NCBI GenBank assembly: GCA_023411575.1
Contig: JAEYOP010000031.1
Location: 1 to 64,000, forward strand
Direction of reading: 5' to 3'
Length of the DNA: 64,000 nucleotides
Source of the DNA: Bacillota bacterium
Lineage (GTDB): Bacteria; Bacillota; Clostridia; Acetivibrionales; DTU013
The notes beneath the pieces were generated by a model. That model searched no databases, was not told the origin of the DNA, and saw only the letters and a list, made by a program, of their open reading frames with translations. This document shows, piece by piece, positions 26,265-34,592 of the stretch. The position numbers and the translations under genes were made by a program. Position 1 is the first letter of the stretch. Each line of letters begins with the position of its first letter.

Positions 26265-29200
26265 CTACTCATCAAGTTCCTCAAGCTGCCTGGCACAGAA
26301 TTCCTTAATGGTTTTTTCCGTATCCCTTTCCAAACAAAGTTTAAACAAATCGGCCGCCTGTTTCTTTCGGTTAAGCCTTAAATAGGCTGTGCCGGCGGCC
26401 GCAATCCTTTCCCCGTCGTCATCCTCCCACGAATGAACGCCTTTGGGGCGGGTCTTTCTAAGCACAGATATAGCTTTGCTTGGGGATATTTTAAGTAATA
26501 GCTCCATCCAATCCTTAATCGCCCAATAATAATAAGTGCCGCAAATGCTCAGCATGTGCTCTATAATCCTTGGCACCAGCATCTCAAGCATTTGAAGGCT
26601 CTCCGTTTCCCACAGCGCTTCGGAATACCTCAAAAGAACATCGGAAGGCAAATTCTTCAGCCTTAAAATAGAAGGAAACAGGGCATCTATCAGCTTCTTG
26701 CTTTCCCGCAATTCCGGCAGGAAAACGAAAAAGGGTATGGTAAGCTCATTCAGCCCGATCGGCTCCACTTCTTTATCCATGGCGCGAAGCAATTCTGGCG
26801 TATCCATTTCCATCATTCTTTTCCGAAAATCCGAGCCGTCTAAAACAAACGGAAATTTCTCCGCCAGGTCATAAGGGCCGTCATCATACCAGTCCGGCGC
26901 TATCAGTCTGCTTACGCTGCCCGAGGGCAATACCACCGTCCTCATGCTTTGAGCCAGCTTGCCCGCAAATTCCTTTAAGACATTGTGAAAATCTATGTTG
27001 GCGTCATTGCAATAGGGGTGAAAAGTCAATATTCCGCCCTCGTCAGTAAGCGCTATTAATGCGCGCGCCTTTACGGATCCGTTACGGGTCTTTCCATAAA
27101 CCACCTGCTTATTAATATCAATAATATTGGAAAATACCGAAAAGAAGTTTATCCCTCCCGGCGATAAGCAGGTCTTAAAATGCAGGCCCATACTAAAGAC
27201 TTCTATCGGGTCCCTTTCGATGGAAATGGTCAATTCTTCCCCATTTGCCGGCTTTATTACCAGTTTCTCCTCACCGTCAAGCCAGGGAGTCATATCGATA
27301 TTGGCAGCGCCAAGCCTTTCTATAAAAGAGGCGTTCTGGGCTTCATCCCTGAAATCCCACGGCAAATCGGAAGCTCTCCTCAGCAGGATCTTCTGCACTA
27401 TTTTCTGGTACGGCATTTCCAGTTCTGCTGTTGACAGTATCGTTTCAAGTACATTTTTCCTTTCCAGCCATTCGGGAAACTCCTTCCGGTTCAGATAATC
27501 CTTCATGAAAGCTTTGAACTTTGCATCGATTTCCTCGTCCCATCTTTTCACCAGCCCCATCATTGCGGCATGTTTCAGCTTATTTGCCAAATTTTTAAGC
27601 CGCAGCTTCCCTATTGAAGGCTGATTTTCCGCAAGCCGCTTTTCCAATGCCTCGACCCTTTTCTTCAGCCCTTCTTCATTATATCCGCCTTTTTCAATGA
27701 TATTGGTCAATCCGGCGATCTCCTTCAAAAGGCGGTCCTTGTCCGGAAAATCCTTGGATAATATTCTTTGGGCGGTCGCTTCGGCATTCCTGTCCGATGC
27801 TGCAAGCTTTAAAAGGTCTTCCCGTAATTCCTCCGGGTAACGCGAAATCCATTCGGTTTTCTTTAAAATCGGCGCCGGTAAGGATAGTGCTCCTTTTTCT
27901 CCGAGATACTCCATTAATCCCGCTTTTAGAGATATATCGCATATCTTCTTAATTTGTCCCCCAGTGATGAAACCAAGCAGGAAGGGTTCATATTCCGAAT
28001 TTGCGCAAATGTGAATTATCGGTTTTATAACCCTGCTTATATCACTATATCTTTCGCTGCTATTAAAAAGGATTTTCACCACTATGCCAAAAGCTTCATA
28101 GCTTTTTTGTGTGATTTCAACTGCAAGCCTCAATAACTCACTCCACAAATAATTGCAGGACAATCCGTACTTTCTCAGTTCTAAAAAGGCTTCACGAACG
28201 TGTTCTTTATCCAGTAATTTGAATAATAAGACGATATTCCGTTTTTCATCCTCTTCAATTTGACCAATGCTTTTATCCAGGTAGAATTCCCGAAACAAAT
28301 CGTAAAGCCGGCAAATTCCTTTTTCGGCATCGATTTCTTCTTCAAGGATCTCCTCATCAATGGTAAAAATATATCTGCCGGGATCATGATCCGCCTTCCA
28401 GCTATCCAGGACTTTCTCCCATAGCTTTATAGCGCCTGAAAAATCGCTATGCCCCTTGATATACCGTGAAAACTCTTTCATGATGCTTAAAATGATCTTT
28501 TTCTTTGAGGGATCGTTTTCTTCAAAAAGATTATTCCAGTAATTAAGGAATGCAAGTCTAACAGGGACATTATCAAATGTAACCGGCAACACGCTGAGCA
28601 CTTTGAATACTTCCCGAAAATCATTTGTTTTATTTTCTTCGGACCACTTTATAATAAGGCTGAACAGCAATTTTGAACTTATTGACGGAGGTGCGTTTTC
28701 TCCGGTACTTTTGATCTCATCTCTTATACTGTTCAGTCTTGCATTTAAGGGATCGCTTTTGGTCAAAGGCCTCGGAATTTTCTCCGCTTCTTTGATCAGG
28801 ACATTCAACGACTTCCACCATTGCTTCCAGCCTTCTACCAAGCCTATATCGCATACCAGATCAAACAAATCTATTGACCTTTTAACGGTCCTGCCATCCT
28901 GCAAAGATAGCCAACTGATCCATTGTACAATATCCTTTCCAAACCTGGCTTTGGGAATCGGAGGAGTCGAATCCGTTCTTTTCCTGCCCAGAGCAGCGTG
29001 TATTTGATATGCGTGACTGTAGCCGCGCTCCATTGGAACATTATAGATTTCCGGGTTTGATAACCATAAAGCTATGGTTTCGACTCTTTTTTCACCGACG
29101 TCATTTGAAAGACGCCACAATTTTATTATTGTATTCAAACTTTCTACAGGGCTCAGGTTTTTATGGATTAAGTCGATCTTTTCCGCGTGATTGGCAAGCC

Positions 29201-29672
29201 AGGACAAAGCATCCTTGAAAGATTCCGGTTTTAAGAAGGTGATCCAGGAAAAGCTGTTTATAACATATCTCAATGAGGGATTGTCCTTAATCAGCTTCTT
29301 AAAGAGTTTCCTCTCCCCTTCACCAATTTCCTGATTAAGATCAATAAGAGACTCCGGCAACGGACTTTCAAAGTGAATGGACGACTTTATTACTTCTATA
29401 AGGCTTTTATATCGATTGCTCCATTTACTCACATCACCAACTATCTTTGGCAGCGCTATTGGAAAGTCCCTTACAAGCTTGTTTATCGTGAATATTGCGT
29501 TGTGAATGTGCTTTCCGTTAAGAGACAAAATTTCAGGTTCTTTCCCTTCAAGCAGCCAAACCCATTCCCCATCGGGACCTGGGTAGCCGACAAACAGGTC
29601 AAGATCCCTTTTGATATACATTTTGGCTCTGCTTACGCCTTCTATTGCCTTTTTGGGTTTCAAAGGTTTCAT
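26265..29672 (-). CDS. Very large protein of unknown function
   Basis: 1135 residues from ATG 29672 (GGAAGG about 10 bases upstream); ATG 29690 is an alternative. No signal peptide or membrane helix. About 1-640 is mainly helical, Trp- and Leu-rich, like an alpha-solenoid. About 660-770 is a charged, coiled-coil-like part. At about 850-970 a compact conserved-looking domain has GLHFKTCLSPGGINFFSVF, VVYGKTRNGSVKARALIALT and GGILTFHPYCNDANIDFH, with Cys and His that could be catalytic or metal-binding. A TPR-like end follows. I do not recognise the family. The base composition is AT-richer than the housekeeping genes. No operon partner. Confidence 0.75.
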   Translation of the reverse strand: MKPLKPKKAIEGVSRAKMYIKRDLDLFVGYPGPDGEWVWLLEGKEPEILSLNGKHIHNAIFTINKLVRDFPIALPKIVGDVSKWSNRYKSLIEVIKSSIHFESPLPESLIDLNQEIGEGERKLFKKLIKDNPSLRYVINSFSWITFLKPESFKDALSWLANHAEKIDLIHKNLSPVESLNTIIKLWRLSNDVGEKRVETIALWLSNPEIYNVPMERGYSHAYQIHAALGRKRTDSTPPIPKARFGKDIVQWISWLSLQDGRTVKRSIDLFDLVCDIGLVEGWKQWWKSLNVLIKEAEKIPRPLTKSDPLNARLNSIRDEIKSTGENAPPSISSKLLFSLIIKWSEENKTNDFREVFKVLSVLPVTFDNVPVRLAFLNYWNNLFEENDPSKKKIILSIMKEFSRYIKGHSDFSGAIKLWEKVLDSWKADHDPGRYIFTIDEEILEEEIDAEKGICRLYDLFREFYLDKSIGQIEEDEKRNIVLLFKLLDKEHVREAFLELRKYGLSCNYLWSELLRLAVEITQKSYEAFGIVVKILFNSSERYSDISRVIKPIIHICANSEYEPFLLGFITGGQIKKICDISLKAGLMEYLGEKGALSLPAPILKKTEWISRYPEELREDLLKLAASDRNAEATAQRILSKDFPDKDRLLKEIAGLTNIIEKGGYNEEGLKKRVEALEKRLAENQPSIGKLRLKNLANKLKHAAMMGLVKRWDEEIDAKFKAFMKDYLNRKEFPEWLERKNVLETILSTAELEMPYQKIVQKILLRRASDLPWDFRDEAQNASFIERLGAANIDMTPWLDGEEKLVIKPANGEELTISIERDPIEVFSMGLHFKTCLSPGGINFFSVFSNIIDINKQVVYGKTRNGSVKARALIALTDEGGILTFHPYCNDANIDFHNVLKEFAGKLAQSMRTVVLPSGSVSRLIAPDWYDDGPYDLAEKFPFVLDGSDFRKRMMEMDTPELLRAMDKEVEPIGLNELTIPFFVFLPELRESKKLIDALFPSILRLKNLPSDVLLRYSEALWETESLQMLEMLVPRIIEHMLSICGTYYYWAIKDWMELLLKISPSKAISVLRKTRPKGVHSWEDDDGERIAAAGTAYLRLNRKKQAADLFKLCLERDTEKTIKEFCARQLEELDE

Positions 29673-29894
29673 TTTGATCTCGCCTTCCATCGTCCAATAT
29701 GGTTTTATACGATAAATTATACCCTGCCTAGTCAATATTGATATCTGTATCCGGCAAAAGTCCTTTATAAAAAGGTTAAAAGAAGGGCGGCTGTATGACA
29801 ATAACCACCCTTGAAACTTTATCCATTTACCACCCAAACCTCAAATTGGGTCAATCTATGTCAGCAACCTCGTCTCATTGACATGCCCCATTAT

Positions 29895-30380
29895 TTACGG
29901 GTGCTCGTGAGTTTTTGAATACTCCCATACTATTTTTTTCTTATAGTACCTAGCTTGCCTTTCAGCTTTTTCACTAGCTAAATCTACATCATTTATCCAT
30001 TGAAAATAGTGTGTTAATTCATGAGCTAATGAGCATAAAACAGCCGCTAAAGCTTCATCTTTACCTTGTTTTTGCTCAATTTCTTTTATATCTCCAGTAG
30101 CAATTGAAATATACGGTTCCACTAATTTATCATACGGTGCAAAAAACTTTGCAGATACCGTTTCCTGTGATTGAGTTTTCACATACTGTGCTTTTTTTAT
30201 ATACACAGGGACCCTTATTGGGAAATAGTAATGCATACGTAACCATTTTGCAAACTCAATACAAGATCGTCTAACTTCAGCATCAACACCTTTTTGAACC
30301 CTCAGTATTAATCCTTTTCTTATATTTGGGTTACTGACATAATAATTTTCTATTGCATTTTTATTACTCCAAATATTCAT
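29895..30380 (-). CDS. Small putative zinc metallopeptidase-like protein next to an Rhs tail
   Basis: 161 residues. The motif SLAHELTHYFQW near residue 117 is an HExxH zinc signature. No signal peptide is seen. The first half is Tyr- and Lys-rich. It lies 3 bases after the Rhs tail gene and both are much AT-richer than the surroundings, so they moved as a unit. By position it could be an immunity or accessory protein for the toxin; by motif it could itself be an enzyme. Function not established. Confidence 0.7.
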   Translation of the reverse strand: MNIWSNKNAIENYYVSNPNIRKGLILRVQKGVDAEVRRSCIEFAKWLRMHYYFPIRVPVYIKKAQYVKTQSQETVSAKFFAPYDKLVEPYISIATGDIKEIEQKQGKDEALAAVLCSLAHELTHYFQWINDVDLASEKAERQARYYKKKIVWEYSKTHEHP

Positions 30381-30383
30381 ATA

Positions 30384-30965
30384 TCAATTACCTTTATACT
30401 TTCTATGAACATCACTTGGCGTATGCTTAGGAAGAGGCTCCTTCTTTTTGTTTGGATTGCTTTTCCAATTTTTATCGTCACCTTTCTTTTTTTCCTTTAC
30501 TTCACGTCCTTGCTTCTTTTGGTTAGGTCTTGCGTATGGATCTTCTTTTTTATTAGCTGAAAGAATTTGCTGTTTTACTACATCCGGTACATTTGGGTTG
30601 TTCAATAACGCATTAGCCTTACTTACCGAATTCGAATTATTTGTAAAAGTCTGTTTATTCACTCCACTACTGTTATCTGCAATTGGATTTGCGATTGTTA
30701 CTTTAAAGTCTGTATTATACTTATTTGAAATGACCGATGACGTATATCCGGTATTCATACTTATTGCAGAACCTCCAACATTGGGAGTTCCAATCATACC
30801 GGGTTCTATATAGTCACTTGTAACTATTGCATAAATACCAACACCACCGACAATGATTACTCCCCCAACAAAGACCGCTTCTCCAACGCCTGGAATAAGT
30901 AAGGTTGGTGCTGCAAATCTAAGTAATTCTTCTGCAGTTGCAGCAAATGATTGAACCGGGTTCAC
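30384..30965 (-). CDS. C-terminal tail of an Rhs/YD-repeat polymorphic toxin (fragment)
   Basis: 193 residues from GTG 30965. The N-terminus NPVQSFAATAEELLRF resembles the segment that follows the Rhs core, next comes a hydrophobic Gly-rich stretch (LIPGVGEAVFVGGVIIVGGV), then an Asn/Ser-rich linker and a very basic end (KKKEPLPKHTPSDVHRKYKG) like a toxin tip. In another frame just upstream (30955-30993) the codons read DGLGRLTNVSEPG, a YD repeat. The core between the YD repeat and this tail is missing, so this is the stump of a larger gene, probably not secreted. Confidence 0.6.
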   Translation of the reverse strand: MNPVQSFAATAEELLRFAAPTLLIPGVGEAVFVGGVIIVGGVGIYAIVTSDYIEPGMIGTPNVGGSAISMNTGYTSSVISNKYNTDFKVTIANPIADNSSGVNKQTFTNNSNSVSKANALLNNPNVPDVVKQQILSANKKEDPYARPNQKKQGREVKEKKKGDDKNWKSNPNKKKEPLPKHTPSDVHRKYKGN

Positions 30966-31016
30966 TCACATTTGTCAGCCTGCCAAGTCCATCTTGGCTT
31001 ATCCGCAAGCTCTTTT
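30955..31016 (-). pseudogene. YD-repeat remnant of an Rhs gene
   Basis: Read leftwards in a frame different from the tail gene, the codons give SLRISQDGLGRLTNVSEPG. This matches the YD repeat consensus (DGLGRLT). It overlaps the start of the 30384-30965 frame and lies only about 55 bases from the priA stop. It shows that an Rhs gene once stood here. Confidence 0.6.
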
Positions 31017-31070
31017 CGCACATTCACTCGAAAAAGATGCAGCTACCGGTATGATACGCAGTTAGCCTCG

Positions 31071-33521
31071 CTACATCATGCTTGCGGGGTTTATATCCAT
31101 GCTCAGTTCCGCGTCTTTCCTATCCCGGTCTGCGGTAAAAGCGTCCGAGACGGTTGAAAGCATGGCTGCCAGCCGTTCCACGGACCTGCATTTCACTACC
31201 AGCCTCCATCTGTACTTGTTGCGCAGCCTGGAGATCGGCGCCCTTACCGGTCCGGGAAGAATTTCATCCCCATACTCTCCATTGATCTGCAGGGACAGCA
31301 GTCTGGCGGTTTCCTTGGCCTTTTCAAAGGCGACTTTGTCATTGATCGAGCTGACGATCAGGCAGGCAATGTTCGTAAAGGGCGGATAGTTAAGCTTTCT
31401 GCGGATATCGGACTCCTGCCGGAAAAAGGCTTGGTAATCATGGCTGCATGCGGATGTAATACTGTAATCCTCCGTGTTGTACGTCTGTATGACCACTCTG
31501 CCGGCAAGCTGTCCGCGGCCTGCTCTTCCCGCCACCTGGGTAAGCAGCTGGAACGTCCTCTCGGACGCCCGGAAATCGTCCATTCCGAGCAGGCTGTCCG
31601 CAGCAAGCACCCCGACCAGGGTTACGTTGGGGAAATCGTGACCTTTCGCAATCATCTGGGTTCCGACCAGGATATTGATGTTTTTCTCCCGGAAAGCGTC
31701 CAGAATCTCTTCATGGGAGTGCTTCCCGGTGGTGGTGTCCATATCCATCCGGATGACCGAGCAGCCCGGAAAATGCTTCTGCAGGTCTTCCTCCACCCGC
31801 TGTGTACCCGTGCCGAACTGCCGGATCGAACTGCTGCCGCATTTCGGGCAGGTGCCCGGCAGCTTGACGGTGTACCCGCAGTAATGGCAGATAAGCCTGG
31901 CGTCGTTCGAGTGATAGGTCATCGTAATATTGCAGTGCCTGCATTTGAGCCGGATTCCGCAGCTCCTGCACAGGATGAAGGAAGCGTATCCTCTCTTGTT
32001 CAGGAAGAGGATGGTCTGCTGGCCGGCAGCAATATTTTTTTCGATCTCTTCCGAAAGGCGAGCGCTGAAAATCGTCCGGTTGCCCGCTTCCAGCTCTCTT
32101 CTCATATCGATGATCTCCACCTTCGGCAGGACCAGCGCATTTGCTCGCCCTTTCATCACGGCATAGCCGATTTCGCCGTCCATGGCCCTTTGGAAGGTTT
32201 CAACAGAAGGCGTTGCGGAACCGTACAGCAGCAAAGCGCCGTCCTGCATGCAGCGTCTGGCCGCGATCTGCGCCGCGCTGTATTTGGGCGTCGTTTCCGA
32301 TTTATAGGAATTTTCATGTTCTTCGTCGATAATAACAATGCCGAGCTTTTCAAAAGGCGCAAAGACCGCGGATCGCGCTCCGACCACCACTTTTACCGTG
32401 CCGCTTCCGATCAGTCTCCACTGGTCGTACCGTTCTCCCGGGGAAAGCCTGCTGTGCTGTACGGCGACCAGATCGCCGAACCGGCCCCTGAAGCGGTCCA
32501 CCATCTGCGGCGTCAGAGAAATTTCCGGGACAAGGACAATCGCCTCTTTCCCCTGCTCCAGCACGTGCTGTATCAGCTGGAGGTAAACCTCCGTCTTCCC
32601 GCTCCCCGTCACTCCATGCAGCAGCATTTCGCAAAACGTGCCGCGGTCGACGGCCGCCTTCGCGGCTTCCAAAACCGCCGCCTGCTCCGCCGTAGGCTCA
32701 AGCGGCTGCGTCGCAGCGATGCTGCGGTGCTTCAGCGGATCCCGCTGCACTTCGATTTCTTTATAAGAAAGGTATCCCATCCTTCGGAGGGTATCGACCA
32801 CCGACGGCGATACCGCCGCAAACCGGACGATGTCGGCTACGGCTATGTATTCGTTGTCCAGCAGCATTTCCAGCACACGGATCTGCTGGATCCGTTTCAG
32901 CACGCCGTTCTCCATGTCCTCCAGCACCTCCGGCGCCGGCATTGCAAGGCTCGCCACCCGGACCTTCTTTTCCCTCACGGCGGCGGAATATTGCTCGCAT
33001 ACGCTTATGATCCCCGTCGCTTCCAACGCCCTCAAATGAGCGTTCAACCCGCTTTTCACACCGCACAGCGCTTTCAGTTCGCCGACCTCCAGCGCATTGT
33101 CGTTCGCGGCCAGCGCATCTACGATTGCCTGCTTCGCCGGAGGCAGCCCCTTTACGGCATTAAGCAGCTTCGCCACACACAGGCTTTTCACGCCTATACC
33201 CGCCGGAAGCATGCATTTTATCGCTGCCGCATAGGTGCAGAAATACATCTGCTTCATCCAGACCGCCAGCTCGATCAACGCCTGCGACAGAACAGGCTTT
33301 TTATCAATAATTTTCTTTATGCTCTTCAGGTTCCTGAAATCCGAGCTTTCGGCAAAGCCGATGACGTATCCCTCTTTAAGGCTGTTGCCGCCGCCGAAGG
33401 GAACGATCACCCGCATGCCGGCCGAAAGCCCTTCCGCAAGGCTTTCCGGCGCCAGGTAATGATATTGTTTGTCAAATTCACGTGTTGTTCCATTCAGGAC
33501 AACAACGGCGATTTTATCCAT
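31071..33521 (-). CDS. priA: Primosomal replication restart helicase PriA
   Basis: 816 residues, normal length. An N-terminal DNA-binding domain (about 1-270) is followed by a superfamily 2 helicase. Walker A is GVTGSGKTEVYL, the Walker B box is DEEH, and a zinc-binding insert carries eight Cys (CRSCGIRLKCRHC, CHYCG, CPKCG). Later motifs are VGTQMIAKGHDFPNV and QVAGRAGRG. PriA reloads the replisome at collapsed forks. In Firmicutes it is typically next to def-fmt; here a 13.3 kb block separates them. The 270-base region upstream, shared with a divergent gene, has a TATAAT on the minus strand but no clear -35 box. Confidence 0.97.
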   Translation of the reverse strand: MDKIAVVVLNGTTREFDKQYHYLAPESLAEGLSAGMRVIVPFGGGNSLKEGYVIGFAESSDFRNLKSIKKIIDKKPVLSQALIELAVWMKQMYFCTYAAAIKCMLPAGIGVKSLCVAKLLNAVKGLPPAKQAIVDALAANDNALEVGELKALCGVKSGLNAHLRALEATGIISVCEQYSAAVREKKVRVASLAMPAPEVLEDMENGVLKRIQQIRVLEMLLDNEYIAVADIVRFAAVSPSVVDTLRRMGYLSYKEIEVQRDPLKHRSIAATQPLEPTAEQAAVLEAAKAAVDRGTFCEMLLHGVTGSGKTEVYLQLIQHVLEQGKEAIVLVPEISLTPQMVDRFRGRFGDLVAVQHSRLSPGERYDQWRLIGSGTVKVVVGARSAVFAPFEKLGIVIIDEEHENSYKSETTPKYSAAQIAARRCMQDGALLLYGSATPSVETFQRAMDGEIGYAVMKGRANALVLPKVEIIDMRRELEAGNRTIFSARLSEEIEKNIAAGQQTILFLNKRGYASFILCRSCGIRLKCRHCNITMTYHSNDARLICHYCGYTVKLPGTCPKCGSSSIRQFGTGTQRVEEDLQKHFPGCSVIRMDMDTTTGKHSHEEILDAFREKNINILVGTQMIAKGHDFPNVTLVGVLAADSLLGMDDFRASERTFQLLTQVAGRAGRGQLAGRVVIQTYNTEDYSITSACSHDYQAFFRQESDIRRKLNYPPFTNIACLIVSSINDKVAFEKAKETARLLSLQINGEYGDEILPGPVRAPISRLRNKYRWRLVVKCRSVERLAAMLSTVSDAFTADRDRKDAELSMDINPASMM

Positions 33522-33695
33522 CGTACTCCCTTTCCGGTTCCATTTCCGCCGATGCGGATCAATGAGGCATGTCCTAATTATACCTCATGGTTTTTTCATT
33601 TTCTATCCCATTTGCAAGTCATTGGATATTCCCATAGGGGAATCTCCATGGAGTTGGTTGTTCCCCTGCAGGGATTTTCAACAACAGGAATATTC

Positions 33696-33724
33696 TTGTT
33701 ATGTACCAGTTCTTGGGGTATAAT
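33696..33724 (+). promoter_or_regulatory. Promoter of the methyltransferase/tmcAL unit
   Basis: TTGTTA (33696-33701), 17 bases, TATAAT (33719-33724). About 68 bases before the start. An inverted repeat (AGGGGAA...TTCCCCT with a CTCCATGGAG core) lies just upstream between the divergent priA and this gene. Confidence 0.7.
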
Positions 33725-33791
33725 AGGTATGCGCCGGAGCATTTGTGCCCCCGGGAAGGCATTCCAAATACGAATAAGGTGGTTGATCCCT

Positions 33792-34592
33792 ATGATCATT
33801 ATCGGTGAAAAGATAAATAGTACCCTCAAAGCGGTAAGATCCGCGATAGAGTCCTGCGATGCGACATTTATCCAGGAGCTTGCAAAAAGGCAGTACGAAG
33901 CCGGCGCAGCCTACATCGACCTCAACGCGGGCATGTTCCTCGACGGCGAAGCCGAAAAGCTGGAATGGCTCGTCAACACCGTACAGGAAGCCATAGACGC
34001 CCCCCTTTCCATCGATTCGCCGAATCCGGCCGCCGTGGCGCGGGCTTTGAAATCGGTCAAATCCGGCAAACCCATCGTCAACTCCATAACGGATGAAAAA
34101 GAACGTTTCAACGCAGTGCTTCCCCTTGTCCTGGAATACCATACGAGCATCGTCGCCCTGTGCATGGATGATACCGGAATGCCCGAAACGGTGGAGGACC
34201 GGGTGGTCATAGCGGACAGGCTGATCGGCCGCCTGACGGCGAAAGGCGTAAGCATCGGCGATATTTACATCGATCCCCTGGTTCGTCCCATCGGCACCGG
34301 CTCCCATTATGGAACGATTGCCCTTGAAACGATCCGCAAGGTCCGTGCCGAATTCCCTGAAGTCCATATCACCTGCGGACTCAGCAACATTTCCTTCGGC
34401 ATCCCTGCCAGAAAGGTGATGAACCAGGCTTTCCTGGTCGCGGCGATGACCGCCGGCATGGACGGCGCCATCCTGGACCCGCTGGACAAAAAGCTGATGA
34501 CCCTGGTTTATGCCGCCGAAGCACTGATCGGCACGGACGAATTCTGCATGAACTACCTGATGAAGTTCCGGGAAGGCCTGCTCGAAATATGA
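33792..34592 (+). CDS. Methyltetrahydrofolate methyltransferase (AcsE/pterin-binding family)
   Basis: 266 residues, a TIM barrel of the pterin-binding family. GEKINSTLK at the start, AGAAYIDLNAG, LSIDSPNP, VNSITDE and IDPLVRPIGTG are the residues that bind methyltetrahydrofolate in MeTr enzymes. Such proteins move the methyl group to a corrinoid protein in the Wood-Ljungdahl pathway or in methyl transfer. No corrinoid or acetyl-CoA synthase genes are near. ATG 33792 follows AAGGTGG by 9 bases. Its stop overlaps the tmcAL start. Confidence 0.85.
   Translation: MIIIGEKINSTLKAVRSAIESCDATFIQELAKRQYEAGAAYIDLNAGMFLDGEAEKLEWLVNTVQEAIDAPLSIDSPNPAAVARALKSVKSGKPIVNSITDEKERFNAVLPLVLEYHTSIVALCMDDTGMPETVEDRVVIADRLIGRLTAKGVSIGDIYIDPLVRPIGTGSHYGTIALETIRKVRAEFPEVHITCGLSNISFGIPARKVMNQAFLVAAMTAGMDGAILDPLDKKLMTLVYAAEALIGTDEFCMNYLMKFREGLLEI

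Noticed and set aside
31431..33791. Long plus-strand frame continuous with the methyltransferase gene (1053 codons in all)
   Set aside because: The part before 33792 is antisense to priA and carries no motif. The true start is ATG 33792, which has a ribosome binding site, a promoter and the family N-terminus.
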